Assembly (NCBI GenBank): GCA_903870275.1
Contig: CAIQCK010000115.1
Location: forward strand, 1-34,669
Reading direction: 5' to 3'
DNA: 34,669 nucleotides
Source: an uncultured bacterium
GTDB taxonomy: Bacteria > Verrucomicrobiota > Verrucomicrobiia > CAIQCK01
In this document: one piece after another, positions 15,648-23,842 of the stretch
Position numbering within the stretch: the stretch's first letter is position 1
Layout: each line of letters opens with the position of its first letter
The notes under the pieces: model-generated
Told to the model about the DNA's origin: nothing
Seen by the model: the letters and a program-made list of their open reading frames with translations, nothing else
The model's database searches: none
Translations under genes and position numbers: made by a program

Positions 15648-18173
15648 ATGTCTGATCCAGCATCAAAGAAAAAGATTAAGATCGCCTGCTCCAGTTGCGG
15701 CCAGCATCTGGACGTGACGGATTTGCAAGCGTTCAGCCGCGCCATCTGCCCGGCGTGCAGCACCAAATTGCTCGTGCCGATGGTCATCGGCAACTACCAG
15801 CTCCTCACGCCGGTGGGCAGCGGCGGCATGGGAACGGTTTACAAGGCGTTCGACTCCGCGTTGCAACGGTTCGTTGCGGTGAAGCTGATGAAGAAGGAAC
15901 TGGCTTCGAACAAGGAATTCGTCGCTGACTTCACCCGCGAGGCGCGCGCGGCCGCTGCACTCAATCATCCCAACATCGCGCAAATCCTCAGCTTCGGCCA
16001 GACCGACGAGACCAACGGCCAGTATTACATCGTCATGGAATTGCTGGAAGGCGGCAGCCTCGATCATATGATCGAGACGCACAAGCGCGTTGCGGAATTG
16101 GATGTGCTCAACATCGGCATTCAAGTCGCTTGCGCCCTCAAGGCAGCCTACCAGCGCGGCGTCATCCATCGCGACATCAAGCCTGGCAACATCCTTTTCA
16201 ATGCCGAGAGCCAGGCCAAGGTCGTGGACTTCGGGCTGGCGCAGTTTGCCGGCGCCGAGGAGGAGAAAAAGCAGGAAGACGGCATTTGGGGCACGCCCTA
16301 TTATATCTCGCCGGAGAAACTCAGCGGCGAGCGCGAAGACTTTCGCAGCGACATCTATTCGCTCGGCGGCACGCTGTTCCACGCGCTGGCGGGCCGCGCG
16401 CCGTTCGAAGCGAACTCCGCGACCGAGGTGGTGCTGAAGCACCTGCGCGAACCGGCGCTGTCGCTAAAAACTTTTGCGCCGGACATCTGCGACGAGACCA
16501 TGCAGACCATCGGCCAGATGTTGCGGAAAAACCGCGAGGAACGCTACGCCTCCTACGAGGAATTGATAGACGATCTCGAAGAGGCGAAACGCGCTATCGC
16601 GACCCGCCGGCAGGAGATGTCGGAAAACAAACGCAAACCGCGGGCTGGCGCCGCCACGCCGGCCGCACGAGCCGGCTCCTGGAAGGGCGTCGTGGCCACG
16701 CTGGTGGTGCTGGCGGTTTGCATCGCCTGCGGCGCCGTTCTTTGGGTGAAACGCGACAAGATTTTCGGCGGTGGTGAAACATCTGCGGGCGCGTCACAGC
16801 CGGCGTCTCAGCCCGCCGCTCCGGAGGGACAAAGCTGGATCGACATTTGGGACGTCGCCGACAACGACCTCAATGCCGGCGAATACCAGAAGGCCATCGC
16901 AGGTTACCGCAAAGCCCGCGAAAAGCTCGCGGACAATCCCCGGCAAATCGTCCTCGATTGCCAGGTCGGCGCGGCGTTGTATCTGATGGGCAAACCCGAC
17001 GACGCCCGCAAATCCTTTTCCGCCGCCGGCGAAAAAACGGATCTGGGCGTGTTGCCGGAAAAAATTACGCGCGACAATTTTGCCGCCGTGCTGGGTCAGT
17101 TGATCGGCGGCGGTTTGAGGCCCGATGAGGTTCAGCCGGCGCTCAAGAAACAGATGCCGCCCGCGTGGATTCTCGCGCAGTTTTACCTCGGCACCCAGGC
17201 GCTGGGCGAAGGCCGTCTGGCGGACGCCGCCAAGTTCTTTGACAGTTATGTCGCCGCGAAGACCGACTTGGACCCGCGTTGGGTCACGCTCTATCAGCCG
17301 CATGCGCAGTCCATCGCCAGACAAATTCATTTGCTGACCCAGGGCCTTGCGGAAGCCAAAAAACTGAACGCGGACAGGAACGCAGGGGAAGCCATGAAGA
17401 AAATCACGGCCCTCAAAGCGCAGGTGAAACAACCGCTTCTGCAATCCCAATTCTCTGCCATTGATGCCGCCATCGCCGTGACCGCGAAAGAACTGCAAAA
17501 CGAGGAGAACGCCAAGCAGACGCGCGAGCAATTCGCTCTCGACAAGCAATCGCTGGAGCAGGTGGATGGGACGGTGGCTGCCGCCATCAACGAGTGCAAC
17601 TTCGAAGCGTTGGCGAAGGCTTACGCCGCCGCCGCCGACAAAATGGGATCGCCCGACGTGAAACAGGTCGCCCAGGATCGCACCATGATTTACCAACGGC
17701 TCACGGCGCTCAAAGCGCAGGTCATCGCTGGCGTCGCCCAATCGCCCTACGTCCGCAACGACCTGACGACACGTGCCAATGTGCGGCTGGCCGGCAAAGC
17801 GGCCAGGGCCGACGCTGGCAAAATCGTATTCACCCAGGAACGCGCCGAACAGCCCGTGGCGTGGCACGATTTGTCTCCCGCGTCGGTGCTGACCTTGCTC
17901 GCCACCTATGACGCCACGGCCAACGCCCAGCAACCTGCGGTGCGCGGCGCCAACTTCGTTGCCATCGCCTGGCTTTCGCAGTTCTACCACTTTGACCAAT
18001 ACACCGAGACCTACGTGGACATGGCTGTCAAACTGACGCCGGTGTCCAGAAACGAGTGGGACCGTTTCAATACGCCGCTGAGCGGGATGACGGCAACGGC
18101 CGGAGCTTCCACCAAGAAAACGTCCACCGATATTGATTTTGAACCCGTGAAGAAGAAACCGGCCGCACAATAA
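15648..18173 (+). CDS. Membrane-anchored Ser/Thr protein kinase with zinc ribbon and TPR-like region
   Basis: This 841-aa kinase has four parts. Residues 14-37 are a zinc ribbon (CSSCGQ and CPACSTK). Residues ~50-315 are a Hanks-type kinase domain with G-loop GSGGMGTVYKAF, Lys79 in VAVKLMKK, catalytic loop HRDIKPGN (D176), DFGLAQ (194-199) and GTPYYISPE. A single membrane helix spans ~346-367. A long extracytoplasmic region of ~470 residues follows, with TPR-like and coiled-coil helices. All catalytic residues are present, so it should be active. The sensor part would face the periplasm. I chose the ATG at 15648, which begins directly before the zinc ribbon; 26 upstream codons look non-coding. 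The substrate is unknown. No phosphatase or FHA gene is adjacent. Confidence 0.92.
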   Translation: MSDPASKKKIKIACSSCGQHLDVTDLQAFSRAICPACSTKLLVPMVIGNYQLLTPVGSGGMGTVYKAFDSALQRFVAVKLMKKELASNKEFVADFTREARAAAALNHPNIAQILSFGQTDETNGQYYIVMELLEGGSLDHMIETHKRVAELDVLNIGIQVACALKAAYQRGVIHRDIKPGNILFNAESQAKVVDFGLAQFAGAEEEKKQEDGIWGTPYYISPEKLSGEREDFRSDIYSLGGTLFHALAGRAPFEANSATEVVLKHLREPALSLKTFAPDICDETMQTIGQMLRKNREERYASYEELIDDLEEAKRAIATRRQEMSENKRKPRAGAATPAARAGSWKGVVATLVVLAVCIACGAVLWVKRDKIFGGGETSAGASQPASQPAAPEGQSWIDIWDVADNDLNAGEYQKAIAGYRKAREKLADNPRQIVLDCQVGAALYLMGKPDDARKSFSAAGEKTDLGVLPEKITRDNFAAVLGQLIGGGLRPDEVQPALKKQMPPAWILAQFYLGTQALGEGRLADAAKFFDSYVAAKTDLDPRWVTLYQPHAQSIARQIHLLTQGLAEAKKLNADRNAGEAMKKITALKAQVKQPLLQSQFSAIDAAIAVTAKELQNEENAKQTREQFALDKQSLEQVDGTVAAAINECNFEALAKAYAAAADKMGSPDVKQVAQDRTMIYQRLTALKAQVIAGVAQSPYVRNDLTTRANVRLAGKAARADAGKIVFTQERAEQPVAWHDLSPASVLTLLATYDATANAQQPAVRGANFVAIAWLSQFYHFDQYTETYVDMAVKLTPVSRNEWDRFNTPLSGMTATAGASTKKTSTDIDFEPVKKKPAAQ

Positions 18174-18219
18174 TCGCGCGGCAGCGGTCGCCGCCTCGGC
18201 CGCCACGCATCGCCGGAGC

Positions 18220-19401
18220 ATGGCTTTTCAACTTCCCTTCGACACCATCGGCCGCGACGGCCTGCGTTTGTGGGCGCGCTGGCTCGTGGCTGCGTGGCGA
18301 AATGACGCGCGGCGCTGGCTGCGGTGCGGCACGAACCCGACACCGGCGTTTCCCGCGCAATTCCTCGTCGGCGTCACCTACCGGTGCGACAGTCGTTGCT
18401 CGCACTGCAACATCTGGGCGAATTATTTTCAGCAACCGGAGGCGGCCTCGCAGGAGATGACGCTCGCCGAGTTCGAGCGGTTCCTCGACCGCAACACGCA
18501 ACTGGCCCAGATCGTAACGACCGGCGGCGAGCCGTTCAACCGCGGCGACATCGTCGAATTCTGGCTGGCGCTGGACCGCCGCGGTCACCGCACCGGTTGC
18601 GCCACCAACGCGATCGAGACCGACCTCATCTTGGAGCGCGAACGTTTTCTCCTCTCGCGCCTGAGCGGGCGTCATCTGCGCCACTTCGCCGTCTCGCTCG
18701 ACGGCATCGAGCAGATCCACGACCGTGTGCGCGGCATTCCCGGCAACTTCGCCCGTGCCTGGCGGCTGTTTCAGTGGGCGCGCGAGCAAGAGCGGCGATA
18801 CCCGTTTTACCGGGCCGAGATTTCCAGCACGCTCACCGCCGCCAACTACCGCGAGTTTCCCGCGCTGGTCGAGTGGCTCGTCAAGGAAGGTGTGTCGCCA
18901 GACAAGATCGCTTTCATGGGCGCGCTGCCGTCGGCGCACTACTACCGGAACGAGAAGACCTTGAAGCCTGTTGCTGCGCGCGAGGAACTCGCCGGCATCC
19001 TCGAGGAACTGAAACGCAAGCATCCCGGCTTCGGCCAGAATTATTTCATCGAGAGCCACCGTCAATGGCTGCGCAATCCAGCAAGCGGCGTTGCTTGCAT
19101 GGCCGGGACGGCGTTCGGTTACATTGACCCTTACTGGAACGTTTATCCGTGCCTCGTGCTCGGCCGCAAATTGGGCAACCTTCGTGAGTTCGATTTCGAC
19201 GCGCGGAAACTCTGGCGCTCGCCCGCCGCACGCCAGTTTCGCGCCGAGCTTGCCGCCAAGCCCTGCACGCTCTGTTTCAACGAGTGCAACCGCTGGCAGT
19301 CCATGCGCGCCACACTGGGCGGCCTGGCGAGGATCGCGTGGCGGCAGGCGGGCCGGGTGCTTCGTGCTGATCGCGGCAAGCAGCGCCAGTGGAGAATGTG
19401 A
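18220..19401 (+). CDS. Radical SAM protein with C-terminal cysteine cluster
   Basis: This 393-aa enzyme has the radical SAM CxxxCxxC motif in TYRCDSRCSHCNIW (C56, C60, C63), which ligates a 4Fe-4S cluster that cleaves S-adenosylmethionine. SAM-binding GGEP is at 102-105. Several other cysteines occur in the C-terminal third: GVACMAG, VYPCLVLG and CTLCFNEC. This spacing resembles a SPASM/twitch domain that binds one or more auxiliary clusters. Such enzymes modify peptides or sugars, or act as anaerobic sulfatase maturases. No precursor peptide or sulfatase gene is adjacent, so the substrate is open. It starts 46 bp after the kinase gene, so co-transcription is possible. Confidence 0.9.
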   Translation: MAFQLPFDTIGRDGLRLWARWLVAAWRNDARRWLRCGTNPTPAFPAQFLVGVTYRCDSRCSHCNIWANYFQQPEAASQEMTLAEFERFLDRNTQLAQIVTTGGEPFNRGDIVEFWLALDRRGHRTGCATNAIETDLILERERFLLSRLSGRHLRHFAVSLDGIEQIHDRVRGIPGNFARAWRLFQWAREQERRYPFYRAEISSTLTAANYREFPALVEWLVKEGVSPDKIAFMGALPSAHYYRNEKTLKPVAAREELAGILEELKRKHPGFGQNYFIESHRQWLRNPASGVACMAGTAFGYIDPYWNVYPCLVLGRKLGNLREFDFDARKLWRSPAARQFRAELAAKPCTLCFNECNRWQSMRATLGGLARIAWRQAGRVLRADRGKQRQWRM

Positions 19402-19437
19402 CGGTGGTGTTCGCCACTGAAAAGTATTTAGCCGCCT

Positions 19438-21753
19438 TCAGGGGGCCTTGCTGCGCTTCGTTGTTTCCTCCACGAAATAAATTCGGTCAATCAGAATCTC
19501 CGGCACGGCGGCGTCATTCTTGCAACCGGCAAACCACACGTAAGGCTGGCCCTTCGGATCGAAGACGCCGAGGTCGTAAGGCTTCCAATCGGTCGTCGCG
19601 TCCTTCGCTGTCACACGCCGGCTGGTGATGCTCTTCTTCGCGGCGGTGTCGTAGAGGCCGAAGCTGAAGGCGTTGCCGGTGTCGGCCAGCTTGCGGATTT
19701 TCACGACGGCAAAGGCGCGGTAATGTTTGCCGGTTTTGAAGTAGTTCAGCGGCAGATGAAACTGAATCGCCCATTCGTTCGTCGAGCCGTCGAGCCACGC
19801 GCACGCGCCGTCGGAGGCGGTGTCGTCGGTTCGGACGCCGCAGAGCGTGCCTTCCTTGTAAAAACCGAACTCGTCATCCTGCACGTCAATCACGCGTCCC
19901 GCCGGCAGCTTCTCCGTGCCGGGAGGCGGCGTGGCGTTGGAACGGCGCACGGTAACACGGGCGAGAATCTTCTCTTTGAACGGCGCGAACTGGCCGCCTT
20001 CACTTGTGTGTTTCACGCCAATCTCCTTGGCGGTGGCGAGAAACTTGTCGGCAACGTCTTTCTCGGACCAACCCGCGCCGAACGCGCCGGAGGTCTTGCC
20101 GGCGCGCTTCGCCGCGCGCGCCCACGCGCGGCCGTTGACCAGCATGGTGTATTGCACCGGCAGATGGGCGACTCGAACGCGCTTGAGGATTTCCGGCTGT
20201 TTTGCCGCAAGCCGCTCGGCCTCGGTGAAAAGCTTCTCGGCCTGCGCGATCAACTCCGGCGTGAAACACGGCGCGCTTGGCTGCACGTAGCAACGCAGGT
20301 GAATCTTCTCGCGCTCCACCTTGTCGTGAATGAGCCGCAGGTAACGGCGGATCGGCGGCGCGGCCGGGCCGTAATAGCCGTCGAGGAATTCGTCGCGCGC
20401 GCGGGCAGCGCCATAAGCGGGATTCCACAGCAGCCGCGCCAGCATGTAGGCGCGCAGTTCCATCATCTCCGCGCCGGGCGTCTGGTAGGCGCCCTCCTCG
20501 AAGACGCCCCGCACGCCATGCGCGATGAAGAAGCGGATGTTCGGCTCCAGCACGTCAAGGTTTGGATACGGCAGCAGGTAGTGGGCGAAGTTCGTGACGT
20601 AATCCCAGATGTAGAGCCGCCGGCAAATTTTCGACCAGCCGACGATGTCCTCGACAAACGACCTGTTTTGCGGACAACTCGCCAACGGATGGGTGAAGCA
20701 ACACTCGATGCTGCAAAGCCGCACAATCACGTTGAGCCGCGGGCGGATATGAAGCGGCGGCTTGCGGGTGTATTGGTAGGCCAGCGTGTCCACCGCCACA
20801 TGCGGGAATTCCTTCTCGATGTTTTCGGCCACCTGGTTGACGAAACGGATCAACGTGCCGCTTTGGCTGCCTTCCTCGTCGTCCACCGCCTTGCACTTGG
20901 CGCACTCGCACCAGCCGTGCCAGTCGTTTTGCGAAACGGAAACGATCGTCGCCTCGGGATGTTTGCGGAGCCGCGCCCGCACCGCGTCGGTAACAGCTGT
21001 GACGACCTCGGGATTGGTCAGGCAAAGCTGCGCGCGGTCGCAGGTGCGTTTGCCGTTGCGCTCCGAATACCACTCCGGATGCTGCGCAAAATACTTGTCC
21101 GGCGGCAGCAGCGGGTAGAACGTATGGACGAAGCCTTCGTAGATGATCTTGCCGCCGTGCGCGCCGGTCAGGTTCGGCGACTGGCCATTGTTGAAGTTGC
21201 GCGCCGACCAATCGCCATCCAGCGCGCTCCACTCATAACTCTCGCGGTATTCGAGCGGCGGCGCGAAGGTGCGGTTGAGGTCGCGCACGACCAGCCGCTT
21301 TTGTTTCGGAATGCGGCTGCAATCCGGCGCAAACCAGCGGCAGCCGAGTTCGTCCTCCAGAAACGAATACACGGCGTAGAGCGTCCCGCGTGGCCGTCCG
21401 CCGGCGAGCAACAGATGCGGCCCGGCCGTGCGCACGACGAGTCCCTCGTCGCCGAGCTTCGCCCAGTCCACGCCCGGCGCGAGGCGCTCCGCCTCGGCGT
21501 CGCGACCGACGAGGATGGCGTGCTCCGGCAGCGCGCCGGCCTCGCGAACCGGCAGATCCGCGCCGGTGATTTCCTTGAGAAAGCGCTGCAACTCCTCCGC
21601 CGCGTGGCGCTCGGCAGCGGTTGGCTCCGCGCAGAGCCGGATGGCGTAATCGCTCTTGCAGTTCTCGGCCAGCACGCGGCTCGAGGCGAAAGCGCGAGGC
21701 GATGACAGCCAAGCAACGAAGACGAGAACCAATGAAATGGCGAGTTTGTTCAT
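19438..21753 (-). CDS. Secreted DUF4838 domain protein
   Basis: This 771-aa protein has a signal peptide (LAISLVLVFVAWLSSPRAFA). Residues ~40-160 resemble the N-terminal domain of alpha-glucuronidases and related glycosidases (AAEELQRFLKEITGADLPV, GTLYAVYSFLEDELGCRWFA). The central DUF4838 region has SVSQNDWHGWCECAKCKAVD and YIWDYVTNFAHYLLPYPNL. The last ~200 residues look like a beta-rich, carbohydrate-binding-like module. DUF4838 proteins are abundant in Verrucomicrobia, Planctomycetes and Bacteroidetes and are presumed polysaccharide-active; the enzymatic activity is not firmly established. The start at 21753 is set by AAGGAG 8 bp upstream and the signal peptide. A longer frame to 21801 adds an unlikely leader. 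Confidence 0.88.
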   Translation of the reverse strand: MNKLAISLVLVFVAWLSSPRAFASSRVLAENCKSDYAIRLCAEPTAAERHAAEELQRFLKEITGADLPVREAGALPEHAILVGRDAEAERLAPGVDWAKLGDEGLVVRTAGPHLLLAGGRPRGTLYAVYSFLEDELGCRWFAPDCSRIPKQKRLVVRDLNRTFAPPLEYRESYEWSALDGDWSARNFNNGQSPNLTGAHGGKIIYEGFVHTFYPLLPPDKYFAQHPEWYSERNGKRTCDRAQLCLTNPEVVTAVTDAVRARLRKHPEATIVSVSQNDWHGWCECAKCKAVDDEEGSQSGTLIRFVNQVAENIEKEFPHVAVDTLAYQYTRKPPLHIRPRLNVIVRLCSIECCFTHPLASCPQNRSFVEDIVGWSKICRRLYIWDYVTNFAHYLLPYPNLDVLEPNIRFFIAHGVRGVFEEGAYQTPGAEMMELRAYMLARLLWNPAYGAARARDEFLDGYYGPAAPPIRRYLRLIHDKVEREKIHLRCYVQPSAPCFTPELIAQAEKLFTEAERLAAKQPEILKRVRVAHLPVQYTMLVNGRAWARAAKRAGKTSGAFGAGWSEKDVADKFLATAKEIGVKHTSEGGQFAPFKEKILARVTVRRSNATPPPGTEKLPAGRVIDVQDDEFGFYKEGTLCGVRTDDTASDGACAWLDGSTNEWAIQFHLPLNYFKTGKHYRAFAVVKIRKLADTGNAFSFGLYDTAAKKSITSRRVTAKDATTDWKPYDLGVFDPKGQPYVWFAGCKNDAAVPEILIDRIYFVEETTKRSKAP

Positions 21754-21804
21754 AGGACATTCTCCTTTCGGCTGCATCGCGATGCCGCATCGGCGCGTCA
21801 CATC

Positions 21805-22770
21805 TTACTTCTCTTCGGTTTTCTTTTTCAACCACTCCATCGCCTTCTCGTGCGCTGAATGCATCACTAGCGGCCGGACCAGCGCCTGCCAGGGCGGCGA
21901 CGTTTCGCGGACCACCGACGGGGCGGATGGTAGATGAATGCCTGTCAGTTCCGCCAGCAGTTCGCGCGAGAACGGCATGTCGAGCCACGGGCGCGGCGCT
22001 TGTGGCAACCGCGCCACGGCCGGCGGTCTGGCGGCGAGCGCGTCGAGGTGGCGGTTGTAGGCGATGTGGGCGAGCGGTTGCAGCGCGACGATGTCCTCGG
22101 CACAGTAACGCAACAGCGTCGGCAGCGCGCGGTCGTCGCCGGCCAGATGCCGCCGCCAGAGCAGCACGGCGGTCCAGCCGTCCGCTTCCTCGACCACTTC
22201 GGGCCGGTCGAGATGAGCCTGGCGCTCGATGCTCTTGAGGCCGCCTTTCAGCCCGACGTGTCGCAGCGACGGGCAAAGGTCCACGTGCAGCGGCGGCAGG
22301 CGGATGCCGGGGAACTTCGCGCGGATGAACGGCAGGTCGAACGGCCCGCCGTTATAGGTCACCACGAGCGAATATGGCGCGAGCGCCTCCGGCAGTTGGT
22401 CGAGGTCGCGGTCGTGGACGAGCATCCGCGGCGCGCGGCCGTCGTAGAGGCCAATGCAGGTGATGTCGCCGATCTCCTTCGGCTCGCCGGTGGTTTCGAT
22501 GTCGAGATAAACGGCGCGGTCGGCGAACTCCGCCAGCCAGCGCCACGCGTCGCGCGACGGCCAGCATTGCGCGAAGTGCGCCAGGTCGCCGCGCTCCGCC
22601 GCGCGCAACGCCGCCTCGCAGCCGTGCTTGACCCAGTCGGCCTTGACGTGCGCGATCCGCTCCAGCGGCACATCGAGCGCCGTCTGCCAGTCGGTGACGC
22701 CCTCGCGCCACAGCGCCTGCTCCAGCTTCGGGCCGACGCCGTGGATTTGGATGAAGGAGTGGCGGAACAT
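21805..22770 (-). CDS. RNase H-like (YprB-type) exonuclease domain protein
   Basis: This 321-aa protein begins with a helix-hairpin-helix-like segment (IQIHGVGPKLEQALWREGV), and an RNase H-fold exonuclease domain follows. The catalytic acidic residues can be placed: D90 and E92 in VYLDIETTGE, D145 in TYNGGPFDLPFI and D226 in YCAEDIVAL. This pattern fits the RNase_H_2/YprB family of DnaQ-like 3'-5' exonucleases, which are often linked to repair or RNA processing. It lies 51 bp upstream of the DUF4838 gene on the same strand, but a functional link is unlikely. The ATG at 22770 starts MFRHSFIQIHG. The substrate is unknown. Confidence 0.82.
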   Translation of the reverse strand: MFRHSFIQIHGVGPKLEQALWREGVTDWQTALDVPLERIAHVKADWVKHGCEAALRAAERGDLAHFAQCWPSRDAWRWLAEFADRAVYLDIETTGEPKEIGDITCIGLYDGRAPRMLVHDRDLDQLPEALAPYSLVVTYNGGPFDLPFIRAKFPGIRLPPLHVDLCPSLRHVGLKGGLKSIERQAHLDRPEVVEEADGWTAVLLWRRHLAGDDRALPTLLRYCAEDIVALQPLAHIAYNRHLDALAARPPAVARLPQAPRPWLDMPFSRELLAELTGIHLPSAPSVVRETSPPWQALVRPLVMHSAHEKAMEWLKKKTEEK

Positions 22771-22783
22771 CGTTTTATCAAAA

Positions 22784-22880
22784 GTTAAGAGTTAAGAATG
22801 AAGAGTTAAGAGTTGGCGGAGGACGCGCGCCACTGACCGAACTTTCCGAAACTCTTCACTCTTCATTTTTAACTCTTAAC
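22784..22880. repeat. AAGAGTTAAGA repeat with inverted copies
   Basis: AAGTTAAGAGTTAAGAATGA and GAGTTAAGAGTT at the left are mirrored by ACTCTTCACTCTTCATTTTT and AACTCTTAACT at the right. The arms could fold into a long imperfect hairpin in the gap between RNase PH and the nuclease gene. A related sequence lies at 13500-13540. Confidence 0.7.
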
Positions 22881-22886
22881 TGATCT

Positions 22887-23621
22887 TCACCCAATCGCCC
22901 GTTTCTGCAACACCATCAGCTCGCGGGCGCCTTTTTCGGCGAGGGCGAGCATCTGTTGGAGCTGCGCGGCGGTGAACGTCGCCTCCTCGCCGCTGCCCTG
23001 GATCTCGACGAACTCGCCGGTATCGGTCATCACCACGTTCATGTCCACGGCGGCCTTCGAGTCCTCGGCGTAACAGAGGTCGAGGATCGGCGTGCCCTCG
23101 AGGATGCCGACGCTGACGGCGGCGATCTGCCGTTTGATCGGCCATTTGGTGATCAGTCCCTCCTTTTCCAGTTTGCGCAGCGCCAGGCAGAGTGCGACGA
23201 ACGCGCCGGTGATCGCCGCCGTGCGTGTGCCGCCGTCGGCCTCCAGCACGTCGCAGTCAACCCAGATCGTGCGCGGGCCGAGCTTCTCCAGGTCAATCAC
23301 GGCGCGCAGGGCGCGGCCGACGAGGCGCTGGATTTCCACGGTGCGGCCGTCGAGCTTGCCGCGCGTGCTCTCGCGCTGTTTGCGGTCGCCGCCGGCGTAG
23401 GGCAGCATCGCGTATTCGCCGGTGATCCAGCCGCCGGAAACTTTCTGCACCTTCATCCAGCGCGGCACCTCTTCATCAATGCTGGCGACGCAGATGACGC
23501 GCGTCCTGCCGAACTCGCACAACGCCGAGCCGAGCGCGGAGCGGACGTAGTTTTTGCGGATGCGCACGCGGCGCAACTGGTCGGGCCGGCGGTTGTCAGG
23601 ACGAACGAATTCAGTGGTCAT
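22887..23621 (-). CDS. rph: Ribonuclease PH
   Basis: This 244-aa phosphorolytic 3'-5' exoribonuclease trims tRNA precursors and also degrades structured RNA. It has the full RNase PH length. Family motifs include RPDNRRPDQLRRV at the N-terminus, VICVASIDEEVPRW, YAMLPYAGGDRKQRE, GRALRAVIDLEKLGPRTIWV and DVLEADGGTRTAAITGAFVA. The C-terminal acidic site DMNVVMTDTGEFVEIQGSGE is intact. The start is ATG 23621 (MTTEFVRP); the frame remains open upstream into repeat sequence that is not coding. The usual partner rdgB is not adjacent. The shared upstream region with the divergent transporter gene contains an inverted repeat. Confidence 0.96.
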   Translation of the reverse strand: MTTEFVRPDNRRPDQLRRVRIRKNYVRSALGSALCEFGRTRVICVASIDEEVPRWMKVQKVSGGWITGEYAMLPYAGGDRKQRESTRGKLDGRTVEIQRLVGRALRAVIDLEKLGPRTIWVDCDVLEADGGTRTAAITGAFVALCLALRKLEKEGLITKWPIKRQIAAVSVGILEGTPILDLCYAEDSKAAVDMNVVMTDTGEFVEIQGSGEEATFTAAQLQQMLALAEKGARELMVLQKRAIG

Positions 23622-23693
23622 GCAGACCTTATAAGCGACCATGGCGGCGGCGGCAAGGCTGACGGCGCGGTAAACAGCGCGGTGGTGGAACGA

Positions 23694-23766
23694 AACGCAG
23701 AGGCGCAGGGGACGCGGAGAGCCGCAGAGCTTTTGCGAATCTCTGCGTCCCCTGCGCCTTTGCGTT
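23694..23766. repeat. 27-bp inverted repeat between rph and the transporter gene
   Basis: The arm at 23694-23720 (AACGCAGAGGCGCAGGGGAC then GCGGAGA) pairs with the arm at 23740-23766 at 25 of 27 positions around a 19-bp loop. It sits in the divergent promoter region. It resembles a common family of CGCAGAGGCGCAG extragenic repeats. Confidence 0.8.
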
Positions 23767-23842
23767 GAACTCCACCCATCTTGTTTAACCGCCGCCGTTC
23801 GCTTGAAATTCCCGCCGCGACTCCGCACACTGCGATGCGAAC

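Noticed and set aside
19723..21705. A 660-codon frame on the plus strand
   Set aside because: It is antisense to the DUF4838 gene, which has a signal peptide, ribosome site and family motifs.
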